The notes beneath the pieces are model-generated. The model saw only the letters and a program-made list of their open reading frames with translations. It was not told the origin of the DNA and ran no database searches. A DNA stretch of 64,000 nt, taken from Leptospira levettii. Lineage in GTDB: Bacteria; Spirochaetota; Leptospiria; Leptospirales; Leptospiraceae. The translations under genes were made by a program, and so were the position numbers. Below are positions 39,951 through 51,008 of the stretch, one piece after another (positions within the stretch are counted from its first letter, which is position 1; each line of letters begins with the position of its first letter). Where the stretch lies: positions 248,001 to 312,000 of the forward strand of contig NZ_NPDM01000001.1 of assembly GCF_002812085.1 (NCBI RefSeq). The letters are read 5' to 3'.

Positions 39951-41348
39951 TTAAAATTGAAAATAGAAAAAATCTTCTTTTGCAAATGGTGAAACTAACG
40001 AAAACCAAAAAAATCCAACCACAAACAAACAAACAAATATATAAGGTTTTTCATTCACAAAAAAGCTAGGTCTTTCCGTTTCCTTCCACTCTTGCCAAAT
40101 ATCAAATAAAACCAATGGTAAGATGATCAAAAATAGGGAATAAGGAATGTAGGAAAGACTTGGTATGTGTTGTAAGTTTTTAACAATGAGTAGAGACTCA
40201 GAAGGAGAATTGATACGAAACAAAAGAAGACCCAATGAAAAACTATAAAAAGTTAAGAGAATTCCCAAAACTTTTATAAAAGGATTTTGGAATTGAGTGA
40301 AACCAATATGTTTCAAAATTCGATACAAGATCAGACATATTCCTAAATACAAACCCCATATGATAAAACCGTATCCAGCTCCATGCCAGATACCAGTAAG
40401 AAACCAAACTAATAATAAATTAAAATTCTCCCTAAGAAATCCATGTCGATTTCCACCTAACTTAATGTATACATAATCACGCAACCATGTTGAAAGAGAA
40501 ATATGCCACTTTGACCAAAATTCAGATGGGTTGGAAGAAAAAAATGGTCTTTTAAAATTGTTCATGAGTTCAAAACCCAACATCTCTGCAAGACCCATGG
40601 CACATAACGAATATCCAAAAAAATCTGCGTAAACTTGGAATGCAATGCTTGGTGCGACAATCCATAAGATGCCAGGTTCTAAAGAATCAAACGAATTTGC
40701 TACAATTCCTACATAACGAGACAAAGGATCAGCAATACTCGATTTGATAAATACTCCGAAACAAAATAGAGAAAGACCATTCCAAATTTTTTCTTTTGAA
40801 ATCAATCTTACAGATTCAAATTGAGGGATTAAATTGCCTGGTCTTTCAATTGGTCCAAGCAACAATAAAGGAAAAAATAAATCATATAAAACGAATGTGA
40901 AAAAGTTTTTACATACCTTGATTCTGTTATCATATACCTCAATCAAATAACTGATGTTATGAAAGGTATAAAAAGAAATCCCAATTGGTAATAGTAGATT
41001 TGGTTTCCAAAGAGGTGATTGCCCTCCAAGTTCAATTTTCAAATCAGAATAGATTCCCCATACAAACAAAAAATACTTAAAAACTCCCAAATATAGAACA
41101 TTGACTATAATTCCAAATACAAAGATTCGTTTACGAAGTTTCGAATCATTTGAATCAATGAGAATACCCATTAAAAAATTAAATATGATAGATGTGATCA
41201 GTAAAAGTGTTCCAACAATTCCCCATTGCGAATAAAAGTACAATCCAAAAAGGATTAATAATGTTTTGCGAATCGTGAAGGTGGAGTAAAAATAAATGAT
41301 GTAAAAAAGAGAAAAGTGTAAAACGAAAGTGAGTGAGTTAAATAACAC
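39951..41348 (-). CDS. MBOAT-family O-acyltransferase (AlgI-like)
   Basis: 465 aa, about ten hydrophobic segments. 'WHISLSTWLRDYVYIKLGGNRHG' and 'LLVWFLTGIWHGAGYGFIIWG' hold the MBOAT Asn/His-region motifs, with the catalytic His in WHG. In AlgI-type systems it passes acetyl groups across the inner membrane to a periplasmic partner. The next gene encodes that partner type. The target glycan is unknown. The start is GTG at 41348, 9 bp after the GAF-protein stop, with no clear ribosome site. Confidence 0.88.
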   Translation of the reverse strand: MLFNSLTFVLHFSLFYIIYFYSTFTIRKTLLILFGLYFYSQWGIVGTLLLITSIIFNFLMGILIDSNDSKLRKRIFVFGIIVNVLYLGVFKYFLFVWGIYSDLKIELGGQSPLWKPNLLLPIGISFYTFHNISYLIEVYDNRIKVCKNFFTFVLYDLFFPLLLLGPIERPGNLIPQFESVRLISKEKIWNGLSLFCFGVFIKSSIADPLSRYVGIVANSFDSLEPGILWIVAPSIAFQVYADFFGYSLCAMGLAEMLGFELMNNFKRPFFSSNPSEFWSKWHISLSTWLRDYVYIKLGGNRHGFLRENFNLLLVWFLTGIWHGAGYGFIIWGLYLGICLILYRILKHIGFTQFQNPFIKVLGILLTFYSFSLGLLLFRINSPSESLLIVKNLQHIPSLSYIPYSLFLIILPLVLFDIWQEWKETERPSFFVNEKPYIFVCLFVVGFFWFSLVSPFAKEDFFYFQF

Positions 41349-41357
41349 AAAGGTAAA

Positions 41358-43568
41358 TTATGCTTCCTCTACCATTTCCAAAAATTGGTTTTTGTCTTTG
41401 GTATCATGAGGGTATGCTAAGGTCAAAACTCGATAACTTGCTCGGAAATTTCCAATGATTGTATCTTCTTTTTTAGCAAAGGAAGACTTTATCTTCTTTA
41501 TCACAACATCGGTTTCTTCTTTGTCTTTTCCATGTAGAACTAAAACAAATTTTCCTTGGCCTACTCTTGTGAAAAAATCGAGTTCACTGATATGGTCCAT
41601 CATTGTTTTTCGTAAAGTATCTGCGTATCTGGCGAATGTCCCTGTTCCGACTAAATGGATCATTCTAGAAACGTTTTGAATTTTAAATAAAGATACTGTA
41701 AAGGAAGCCTTGAGACTAGATGCTTTTTCCATCTCAGCAAGGATACGAGATTCCAAAGGATTAAATGGATTCCGGAATAATGCTTCTTTTTCTTGCAGAA
41801 TGAGTAAATTAGCAAAAACAGGAGCTGAAGTTTCAAGCATTGAAACGGCCACATCACGTGTTGTATCAGTCCAAGCAGTTCCAGTAGAATGGATGATTAC
41901 CATACCAACTAACCAATTTAAGTTGATGATCGGAAGAATCGTAAATTCACTCATGATTCCCAATTCGTCATTTGTAAAAATCGATTTGAGTTCCGCATCT
42001 TCTCGGAAATTTTCTAGTTTGTAAACTCCCGATACATTGGAAACCATACCAACAATATCAGAATCCTTACTGAGTCGGAAATCTTTTGTCCTTTCAGGTA
42101 AAATAAAATTGGATCCAAAAACTATATAATCGGATCTAGTCTCAGAATCTAATACTAAGAAAGAGAACTGCTTAACACCCAATTTGTTTTTGATATTATC
42201 GATTAAAAAATCGTAAGCTTCATCCATTTTGCGTACTTTCGAAAAATCCCTTGCGAATTGGAGAACCGATTCATTGATCTCTATCACTTCTTTTGCATGT
42301 ACTAATTCATCATTAATTGATTCAAATTCGGATACTCTCTCAAATACTGAACCCGCAATATCACCAACAATTTTAGCAAATTCTAAATCATCTGTAATAT
42401 ATTCTTCACCATTGATGAGTTTCCCAAGTGATAATACCCCAAAACATTTTTCACCATGTCGAATTGGAACAAGAATCTCTGAACCCATCTCATTTAATAA
42501 GTTTAATTCTCGATTTGGTAATCTTGAAGATTTAAATTCGCCTGCATAAATAACAGTTTCAGAGTCAGAAATCCTCGCATAAATTTCATCACCAGGAGAG
42601 AGATACCAAGCATCTTTTGAAGTGATCCCTTGTGCAGCGACAGCTTCCCATTTTGTATTTTTAGGATTTGTTGATGTTAAGATGACAACGGAGTGACAAC
42701 CTACTTGTCCAATTAAACTATAAACCAAGTTATCAAAAAAATCTGAAAATTCTTTTGAAGAAGCAATTTCTTTTGTGATCTCGAAGATTGCTTGGTAATT
42801 CTCAATTCGTTTTTTGGAAGCCAAATGATATGCCATTGGTGCCGTTCCAAAATCAGATTCATCATCGAATAATACTTCTTCACCGATGGGTGCTGGATCT
42901 TCTTTTGCTGGTCGTAATGGTTGTTTTGCGGCTTCTTTTTTTGCCTCATTTTCCCATTCATCAAAAAGATTTACTTCGGGTAGAGGTGCATCGGCTTCAT
43001 TTAAATCATCGTGATAATCACGATCAATCAAATCGTCACCTAACTCAGGTTCTTTCTCGTTGTTCGAGACTGATGCCTGTTCCTCCTCTCCTTCTGGTTC
43101 TGGAATTTCGGTTTCGTGATGAGAATCATGATCTGGCTCTAATTCAGAATCTGAATCGGATGCAACTGGTTCATATGGATTTGATTCGTCATGCAATGAA
43201 TCTAAATCATCTTCTAAATTTGAAATTGGATTGTCTTTCCAATCCTCATGGCTTTCACTTAAATCACCAAAGTCTGAATCTGTTAGTTCGGGAATGTCGC
43301 TTAAGTCAAATTCTTCTTCCCCATCTGGACTTGGTAAATCACCGATTTCTGTCGCAAGCGAATCTGAAATTGCTTCATCTAACCAATCTGAGTCGGAATC
43401 AGCAACAGGAATGGATTCGGATACATTTTTGCTTGGGGAAGGATCTTCTTCCCGAAAATGTTCAGCTTTTTTTAGTAAGGACGGACTATCTTTTTTTGCA
43501 GATGGAGTTTGGGATACTTTTGTTTCCGAAGTTTTTTTAATCTCTTCGGCACGATCAAGGAGCCCCAC
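41358..43568 (-). CDS. acidic N-terminus, two GAF domains, degenerate GGDEF domain
   Basis: 736 aa. Residues 2-12 and 30-40 carry two related short motifs (LLDRAEEIKK, LLKKAEHFRE). Residues 52-200 are disordered and Asp/Glu/Ser-rich. GAF domains are at about 272-410 and 435-590. The last 130 residues have the shape of a diguanylate cyclase ('LESRILAEMEKA...DFFTRVGQGKFVLVLHG'), but the active-site GGDEF is GQGKF (670-674), so cyclase activity is not expected. Probably a cytoplasmic sensor/scaffold. It starts 1 bp after the acidic repeat gene stop. Confidence 0.75.
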   Translation of the reverse strand: MGLLDRAEEIKKTSETKVSQTPSAKKDSPSLLKKAEHFREEDPSPSKNVSESIPVADSDSDWLDEAISDSLATEIGDLPSPDGEEEFDLSDIPELTDSDFGDLSESHEDWKDNPISNLEDDLDSLHDESNPYEPVASDSDSELEPDHDSHHETEIPEPEGEEEQASVSNNEKEPELGDDLIDRDYHDDLNEADAPLPEVNLFDEWENEAKKEAAKQPLRPAKEDPAPIGEEVLFDDESDFGTAPMAYHLASKKRIENYQAIFEITKEIASSKEFSDFFDNLVYSLIGQVGCHSVVILTSTNPKNTKWEAVAAQGITSKDAWYLSPGDEIYARISDSETVIYAGEFKSSRLPNRELNLLNEMGSEILVPIRHGEKCFGVLSLGKLINGEEYITDDLEFAKIVGDIAGSVFERVSEFESINDELVHAKEVIEINESVLQFARDFSKVRKMDEAYDFLIDNIKNKLGVKQFSFLVLDSETRSDYIVFGSNFILPERTKDFRLSKDSDIVGMVSNVSGVYKLENFREDAELKSIFTNDELGIMSEFTILPIINLNWLVGMVIIHSTGTAWTDTTRDVAVSMLETSAPVFANLLILQEKEALFRNPFNPLESRILAEMEKASSLKASFTVSLFKIQNVSRMIHLVGTGTFARYADTLRKTMMDHISELDFFTRVGQGKFVLVLHGKDKEETDVVIKKIKSSFAKKEDTIIGNFRASYRVLTLAYPHDTKDKNQFLEMVEEA

Positions 43569-43569
43569 T

Positions 43570-45885
43570 TTATAACTCCAGTTCTTTCATCATTTTTTTG
43601 TATAACTCAAAGTATTGTGACTTAGAGAATTCTCGAATGACTTCATCTGGAAGATTTCCTAGTAAATTATCAAGGTAACTGAGAACTTTTTTACGATCAC
43701 CAACTGATAGATGATCACCACCCGCTTCCGCAAATGCATCTTCTGATTCTTTGTTAGTTGCTGGAGCTGCTACATCTGATTTACGTAATTCTTCCAGTGG
43801 AGAGAGTTTTCCCTCCATAGCATATTCATCTAAATCAACTTCAAATTCTTCCGAATCATCTGAAGCAAGTGTTGGTGTTCTTACTTCTTCCGAAAGATCA
43901 TGAGTTAGGTCAAAACTATCATCGATGGTAACATCAGAGGAAAGATCACCAAAATCAGATTCGCCTTCATGTTCAACTAAATCGATGTCTTCCATCGGCT
44001 CTAAGTCAAATTCAGAACTGGAAGATTCATCTGTTGGTTCTAAATTGAAATCGGCAACTGGTTCTTCTTCGATTTGTTCAGAAAGAGTGAATTCTTCTTC
44101 TTCAGGTAAATCAGCAATGTCTTCCAATCCTTCCCCAGGAAGTTCCTCACCGAGAATTGCATCTAAACTTTCTGGAGAAAGTGTGACGTCTTCCTGTTCG
44201 ATTTCTGCTTCGAGTTCTGATGCTCCACCATGTTCCGAGGAATCTTCTTCTTCGGTTGCTGTAATGTTCTCTAACTCTTCCATTGAAAGTGCAATGGATT
44301 CGTCTTCTTCCTCTTCAGCCAATAAGTCAGATTTTGGAGTTAGGTCTTCTTCGTAAGGTAGTGGTGCTCGGTCTAAACTATCTACTAATTCTTCATCTGA
44401 AACTTCTTCAGCTTCAGCGGCAATGGAATCTAGTTCTTCTAAAGAAAGTGCAATTGGTCCTTCCTCTTCGTCCTCTGAAGAAGATTCAAATCCTTCCATT
44501 TCACCTTCCAATCCTTCAACAGTTGGTTCGGAAACATCAGATTCAGGTTCACCAAAATCTAATCCAAAATCATCACCTAAATCAGTATCCAATTCATGAT
44601 GTTCTTCATCTGAATCATCTTCTTCAATTGGATCATTGGCGATGATACTTCCAAGTTCGTCTGCACTCAATGTGATGGATTCATCTTCAATTTCTTCACT
44701 AATTAGATCAGAACTTGAATCGTCCATATCTTCTGCCATTGTCTCACCAGAGATATTTTCCAATTCCTCTAAAGAAAGAGTAAGTGGACCTTCTTCCTCT
44801 TCTTCTGTGGTGGTTTCATCTTCTTCTGCAGGTTCAAACTCACCACCTAACAGATCAAAACTACTTTCTTCGTCCGTGAAACTTGGTAAATCTTCGTGAT
44901 CGTCAGTAGTAAAAAACTCTTCTTCGGATGCTAATGTTTCTTCTAAACTTGCTTCGCCACCAGCTCCGAGTATACTTCCTAGTTCTTCATCAGAAAGTGT
45001 AAGATTTTCATCTTCTTTGTTATGGCCGAATAATTCTTCTTCTTCTGGGTCAACAAGTGATGTGAAACTAGATTCTTCTTCTCCGCCTGGTCCCAAATCG
45101 TCTTGAGGGACAAATGTTTCTTCATTGTCGTAATCTGTTAAATCAAATTGTGGTTTGCCTTCTTCGTCAAAAGCAAGTGTTGTATCAATCTCTGAGTCAT
45201 CTAAATCAAGATCTAAATCAGAATGTTCATCGATGAGTGCATTTTCTGAGTCAAAATTGTCTTGGAAGTTTTGATCACGATTTGGTAATCCAGAATGTTC
45301 TTCTTCTGGAAGAGAACCTGTGATGTTTTCCAACTCTTCTAATGAAAGAGAGATTGGACCATCTTCTTCTTCGTCATGTGCTGAAGGTTGTTTTTTGGAA
45401 GTTAATATTCCATCTTCACCATTTAGAATGGATTCAATCTCTTTATCGAGATCAATTAAATCATCATCGAATTCTAATTCTAAATCTTCATCATCCAAAT
45501 CAATGGATTGTTTTTTTTGAGAGTTTGTTGGTTGTTTAGAATGATGCTCTTTTTCAGATTCTTCTTCGTAATCTGAAAAATCTGCATGGATGTCTTCATC
45601 ATGCAAAATGGGGTCTTCTTCCCCGAGTAAATTTAAGTCAGAGTCTAAATCTATATCAAGTATATCATCATAATCATCTGATGAAGCAACTAAATCAGAA
45701 ATTGATTCATCTTCATCATCAAAAGCGGAAATATCATCTAAGTTTGGTGCTTCAATTCCTGGTGATACATCTAAATCATCTTCACCAATATCAAAATCAT
45801 CCAAATCTAATGAAAACGAGTCTTCATCGAGTATAGGTTCGATGTTTTCTAGATCTTCGTTTTGATTCTGTTCTTGATCCGCCAT
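43570..45885 (-). CDS. very acidic repeat protein with a small C-terminal domain, unknown
   Basis: 771 aa, overwhelmingly Asp/Glu/Ser/Leu and probably disordered. Seven copies of a motif with core LSxEELxxI start at about 176, 294, 366, 402, 476, 528 and 566. They come in two flavours that alternate: 'GPIxLSLEELENI' and 'ESIxLSxxELGSI'. The last ~55 residues (about 716-771, 'DRKKVLSYLDNLLGNLPDEVI...ELYKKMMKELEL') look like a folded helical domain. No signal peptide or membrane segment. ATG at 45885 has GAGG just upstream. Sits between the SLBB and GAF genes. I recognise no family. Confidence 0.75.
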   Translation of the reverse strand: MADQEQNQNEDLENIEPILDEDSFSLDLDDFDIGEDDLDVSPGIEAPNLDDISAFDDEDESISDLVASSDDYDDILDIDLDSDLNLLGEEDPILHDEDIHADFSDYEEESEKEHHSKQPTNSQKKQSIDLDDEDLELEFDDDLIDLDKEIESILNGEDGILTSKKQPSAHDEEEDGPISLSLEELENITGSLPEEEHSGLPNRDQNFQDNFDSENALIDEHSDLDLDLDDSEIDTTLAFDEEGKPQFDLTDYDNEETFVPQDDLGPGGEEESSFTSLVDPEEEELFGHNKEDENLTLSDEELGSILGAGGEASLEETLASEEEFFTTDDHEDLPSFTDEESSFDLLGGEFEPAEEDETTTEEEEEGPLTLSLEELENISGETMAEDMDDSSSDLISEEIEDESITLSADELGSIIANDPIEEDDSDEEHHELDTDLGDDFGLDFGEPESDVSEPTVEGLEGEMEGFESSSEDEEEGPIALSLEELDSIAAEAEEVSDEELVDSLDRAPLPYEEDLTPKSDLLAEEEEDESIALSMEELENITATEEEDSSEHGGASELEAEIEQEDVTLSPESLDAILGEELPGEGLEDIADLPEEEEFTLSEQIEEEPVADFNLEPTDESSSSEFDLEPMEDIDLVEHEGESDFGDLSSDVTIDDSFDLTHDLSEEVRTPTLASDDSEEFEVDLDEYAMEGKLSPLEELRKSDVAAPATNKESEDAFAEAGGDHLSVGDRKKVLSYLDNLLGNLPDEVIREFSKSQYFELYKKMMKELEL

Positions 45886-45894
45886 TCGCCTCGA

Positions 45895-46191
45895 TTACCG
45901 TTTTCCCAATTTTAGTATCTGGCCATCCTCTAACGGTTGTTCCAAGATACTGTCCTCCAGTTTGATTTGCGCCCCTGGGATGATTCCACCAGCGATCCCA
46001 ATTAAATCGTTTCCATTAGAACCTGCATCTAGTGTATAAATTCCGGGGTTCATTACGGGTCCCTCAATTTTAACACGGATTGGTGCTTCCGAATAGATTC
46101 TTTTTCGCAAATCAGGGTTTTCCTTTAAGATCACCAATCCAGACAATATTACAATAAAGAATACCATTCGTCTGAGCCAGATTGGATTCAA
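45895..46191 (-). CDS. membrane-anchored SLBB-domain protein
   Basis: 98 aa: one N-terminal membrane segment (about 8-22), then a single beta-grasp SLBB domain 'IRVKIEGPVMNPGIYTLDAGSNGNDLIGIAGGI', as in ComEA N-termini and polysaccharide-export proteins. It probably lies in the periplasm. It heads the leftward run into the acidic repeat protein (9-bp gap). A hairpin separates it from atpC upstream. Confidence 0.75.
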   Translation of the reverse strand: MNPIWLRRMVFFIVILSGLVILKENPDLRKRIYSEAPIRVKIEGPVMNPGIYTLDAGSNGNDLIGIAGGIIPGAQIKLEDSILEQPLEDGQILKLGKR

Positions 46192-46198
46192 AGGAAAT

Positions 46199-46231
46199 CC
46201 CCCTCTGGTTTATTTTCGGCAAGAAGGGGGG
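46199..46231 (-). terminator. hairpin after atpC, possible weak terminator
   Basis: On the minus strand a C-run (CCCCCC, from 46231) pairs with GAGGGGG (46205-46199) across about 18 nt. No strong T tract follows, so it may only partly end ATP synthase transcription before the SLBB gene. Confidence 0.4.
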
Positions 46232-46238
46232 AAAAAAA

Positions 46239-46619
46239 TTAACGTTCGTGCAGTAAAATGCGAACTTTTGCTTTCTTTAGGAGATTTTCTTTCTCTTTCG
46301 AGGATGGGAGAGATTCTGCTTCTTGTAAGAGCTCGATGGCGTGGTCATGAGTCAAATCATCTTCAGAATCCCCACCTTCCGTGAGCACTCGGATTTGGTC
46401 ATTTCTCACTTCACAAAATCCACCATCAATGGCGATTCGGAATTCTTTTCCAGCTGTATGCAACTTAATGAGGCCAAAATCGAGTTGTGACACAAGAGTT
46501 GCATGCCCAGGTAAAATTCCAAAATAACCTACTGAACCTGGCAGAATCACTGATTCTGCCTTGCCTTGGTAAAGGATTTTGTCCGGCGAGATGACTGTTA
46601 AAGTCAGTTCTTTACTCAT
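46239..46619 (-). CDS. atpC: F1 ATP synthase epsilon subunit
   Basis: 126 aa. 'VISPDKILYQGKAESVILPGSVGYFGILPGHA' is the epsilon beta-sandwich start; the C-terminal 'ELLQEAESL...LLKKAKVRI' is the helical hairpin that can brake the rotor. Last gene of the operon, 5 bp after atpD. Confidence 0.96.
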   Translation of the reverse strand: MSKELTLTVISPDKILYQGKAESVILPGSVGYFGILPGHATLVSQLDFGLIKLHTAGKEFRIAIDGGFCEVRNDQIRVLTEGGDSEDDLTHDHAIELLQEAESLPSSKEKENLLKKAKVRILLHER

Positions 46620-46624
46620 CCGAA

Positions 46625-48052
<1,428 letters not shown>

Positions 48053-48922
48053 TTAGGAGATGGCTTCCGCTCCCCCTACGATTTCTGAAATTTCCTGCGT
48101 AATTTTTGCCTGACGAACTCTGTTGTAACCGCGAGTCAGAAGTTTAATCATCTCACCAGCGGCATCTGTAGCTGCTTTCATCGCCACTCTACGTGCAATG
48201 TGTTCGGAAGCAACTGACTCCAAAATGATTTTAACAAAAGTTGTTTTAATCACCATTGGAAGTAAGTTTTCTAAGATGGTTTTTGGATCTGGTTCGTATA
48301 ACACTTCTGGACCAGAAGAACCCTTGGAACCCGATTCTTCCATTTGAAGCGGAAGAACAGAAGTGATCTCAGGTTTTTGATTGGCTGCTGAATAATAATG
48401 AGTGGAAATGATTTCAACAGAATCCACCGATTCGTTGGCAAAACGTTCCATAAAATAAGAAGCAAGGTCATTCGCTTCTTTACTTCCAGCTTTGTCATCG
48501 ATGTTGGTGTATGAAGTTACCAAATCAACTTTAGCAAATTTAAAGAAAGAGATCGCCTTTTTCCCTGCAGCATGGACTTCTACTTCCACACCTTTTGCCT
48601 TCAACTCTTCGATACGGTTTTTCACCATACGAAGAAGGTTGGAGTTAAAACCACCACATAACCCACGGTTTGCGGCGATTGCAAGGATAGCTACCTTACG
48701 GATTTTGTCCGGCTTCCTTAAGTAAGGGCTGTGGATGATCCCGGCAAGGCTAGACAAAGAAGATACTAACTCACGTGTTAAGTCAGCGTATGGTTTCGCC
48801 GCATTCACTTTGTTAGTGGCTTTTTTTGCCTTAGCCGTGGAGACCATCTCCATGGTTCGAGTGATTTTTCTCGTGTTTTTAACCGAGTTAATCCTCTTTT
48901 TTATCTCACGCGGTGTCGCCAA
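48053..48922 (-). CDS. atpG: F1 ATP synthase gamma subunit
   Basis: 289 aa. The N-terminal helix '[30 protein letters not shown]' and C-terminal '[22 protein letters not shown]' are the two coiled-coil ends of the central shaft. '[14 protein letters not shown]' is the family core motif. It transmits rotation between F0 and F1. Confidence 0.97.
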   Translation of the reverse strand: MATPREIKKRINSVKNTRKITRTMEMVSTAKAKKATNKVNAAKPYADLTRELVSSLSSLAGIIHSPYLRKPDKIRKVAILAIAANRGLCGGFNSNLLRMVKNRIEELKAKGVEVEVHAAGKKAISFFKFAKVDLVTSYTNIDDKAGSKEANDLASYFMERFANESVDSVEIISTHYYSAANQKPEITSVLPLQMEESGSKGSSGPEVLYEPDPKTILENLLPMVIKTTFVKIILESVASEHIARRVAMKAATDAAGEMIKLLTRGYNRVRQAKITQEISEIVGGAEAIS

Positions 48923-48933
48923 GATCTTTCCCC

Positions 48934-50448
48934 TTAGTTATTCTTTGCTAAAAAATGTTCTACAATCGATTTGATTGTTTTTTGCAGAGCTGCTTCTTGT
49001 TTTACTTCTTTGGCAGTTCTGATTTCTTCCAAAATTTCTGCGTGTTGCTCTCTCATTGTTTTCAAAAGGAAGGCTTCGAATTCTCTTACTTTTGCAGTAG
49101 GAATTGTATCCATAAATCCTTTTGTTACAGCGAAGATCGAGATCACTTGTTCTTCAACTGGAGTTGGAGAGTTATTTGGTTGTTTGAGAATTTCAAGAAC
49201 TCGGTAACCACGATCCAGCTGGGCTTGAGTCACTGGGTCTAGTTCTGTTCCTAACTGCGCAAACGCTTCCAAGTCACGGAACTGTGCAAGGTCAGACTTG
49301 AGAGTTCCCGCTACTTTTTTCATCGCTTTGATTTGCGCTGCAGATCCAACCCGTGATACAGAAATCCCTACATCCACCGCAGGGCGTAGGCCCGATGCAA
49401 AGAGGTTGGATTGGAGGTAAATCTGACCATCCGTGATGGAAATTACGTTTGTAGGAATGTATGCTGATACTTCCCCTTCTTGTGTTTCGATGATTGGAAG
49501 TGCTGTCATGGACCCACCACCGAATTTATCATCTAGTTTCGCTGCTCTTTCAAGGAGGCGAGAGTGAAGGTAGAATACGTCCCCAGGATATGCTTCACGA
49601 CCTGGCGGGCGGCGAAGTAGAAGTGACATTTGTCTATAAGCAACGGCTTGTTTGGAAAGGTCATCATAAACAACGAGAGTTGCTTTCCCTTCTTCATACA
49701 TGAAGTATTCAGCCATTGTCGCACCAGAGTAAGGTGCAATATATAACATAGGAGCAGGTTCAGATGCGTTAGCCGATACAATGATCGTATACTCAAGAGC
49801 ACCTTTTTCGCGTAACATTTCGATGGTGGAAGCAACAGTTGATGCTTTTTGTCCAATCGCTACGTAAACGCAGATCACACCTTTCCCTTTTTGGTTGATG
49901 ATGGTGTCGATTGCGATGGAAGTTTTTCCTGTTCCACGGTCACCAATGATGAGCTCTCTTTGTCCACGTCCAATTGGGATCATCGCATCAATCGCTTTGA
50001 TTCCCGTTTGCATTGGTTCGTGAACTGATTTTCTCATCGCGATTCCAGGAGCTGGAGACTCAACTGGTCTTGTTTTTTTCGCGTTAAGAGGTCCTTTCCC
50101 GTCGATCACTTCCCCGAGTGGGTTTAGCACACGACCAAGAAGTTCTGGTCCTACTGGAACTTCGAAGATTTTTCCCACACGTTTAACTGTGAAACCTTCT
50201 TCGATTTTAATATAATCACCAAAGATAACAACCCCAACTGAATTTTCTTCTAAGTTGAAGGCTTGGCCTCGAACTCCGTTTTGGAATTCAACGAGCTCTC
50301 CTGACATTACGTTTGTGAGTCCGTAAACTCTCGCAATCCCGTCCCCGACTTCGAGAACTGTTCCGACTTCTTCAACTTGAAGGTCTTTCTTGAAGTTTTT
50401 AATTTCTTGTTTTAGTACCGACGTTACTTCGTCTGTTTTAATTTTCAT
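48934..50448 (-). CDS. atpA: F1 ATP synthase alpha subunit
   Basis: 504 aa. P-loop GDRGTGKT near 170-177, '[36 protein letters not shown]' and the signature '[14 protein letters not shown]' are present. It is the non-catalytic nucleotide-binding subunit of the alpha3-beta3 head. The ATG overlaps the atpH stop by 4 bp. Confidence 0.98.
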   Translation of the reverse strand: MKIKTDEVTSVLKQEIKNFKKDLQVEEVGTVLEVGDGIARVYGLTNVMSGELVEFQNGVRGQAFNLEENSVGVVIFGDYIKIEEGFTVKRVGKIFEVPVGPELLGRVLNPLGEVIDGKGPLNAKKTRPVESPAPGIAMRKSVHEPMQTGIKAIDAMIPIGRGQRELIIGDRGTGKTSIAIDTIINQKGKGVICVYVAIGQKASTVASTIEMLREKGALEYTIIVSANASEPAPMLYIAPYSGATMAEYFMYEEGKATLVVYDDLSKQAVAYRQMSLLLRRPPGREAYPGDVFYLHSRLLERAAKLDDKFGGGSMTALPIIETQEGEVSAYIPTNVISITDGQIYLQSNLFASGLRPAVDVGISVSRVGSAAQIKAMKKVAGTLKSDLAQFRDLEAFAQLGTELDPVTQAQLDRGYRVLEILKQPNNSPTPVEEQVISIFAVTKGFMDTIPTAKVREFEAFLLKTMREQHAEILEEIRTAKEVKQEAALQKTIKSIVEHFLAKNN

Positions 50449-51008
50449 TCAAATGCTCCGACTGGGATTTTCTTTTGGAGGAGAGCCTCTCTTGTTCCTG
50501 CAAGTTTTGCGCGGATTGAGGCATCGATTAAAAAGTCGTCTATATAAATTTTGAATCCACCGATGAGTGCTGGATCCATATGCTCTGTGACACGAACATC
50601 GCGTCCGAACTTGGAAGAGATGGACTTAGTGATTCGATCCACTGCTTCTTTGCCCAAAGATTCTTTGGAAACGATACGAAGGGAACTACGATTTCTAAGT
50701 CGGTCTACACCCGTACGATAATCTTCCAGAATATCCTTTAAGTAAAGGAACCTGTTTTTACGAACCACAAGTGTAATGAAGTTAGCAACAATTTCTGATG
50801 CTTTCCCTTGAACTGACTTTGCGGCAGTTTGTTCTTTCTCAGAAGGATCAACTAATGGAGAAAGAAAATAATGGCGGATTGTGTCATCGGAAAAGAAAAC
50901 ATCCACTAAAGATGAAAGTTCCTCTTCCGTTGACTCAAGCGAGTTAGTTTCTTGAGCTAACTCTAAAAGTGCCGTTGCGTAAACCTTTGAAATTTGGTTC
51001 AGACTCAT
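50445..51008 (-). CDS. atpH: F1 ATP synthase delta subunit
   Basis: 187 aa. '[12 protein letters not shown]' near the N-terminus and the C-terminal '[25 protein letters not shown]' are the OSCP/delta signature. It links the peripheral stalk to the alpha3-beta3 head. Stop/start overlaps of 4 bp with both neighbours show tight coupling. Confidence 0.96.
   Translation of the reverse strand: MSLNQISKVYATALLELAQETNSLESTEEELSSLVDVFFSDDTIRHYFLSPLVDPSEKEQTAAKSVQGKASEIVANFITLVVRKNRFLYLKDILEDYRTGVDRLRNRSSLRIVSKESLGKEAVDRITKSISSKFGRDVRVTEHMDPALIGGFKIYIDDFLIDASIRAKLAGTREALLQKKIPVGAFE

Noticed and set aside
42788..43540. 250-codon plus-strand open frame opposite the GAF gene
   Set aside because: A shadow of the Asp/Glu-rich minus-strand gene; its His/Leu/Asn-rich composition is the expected mirror of GAT/GAA codons, and it has no domain pattern.
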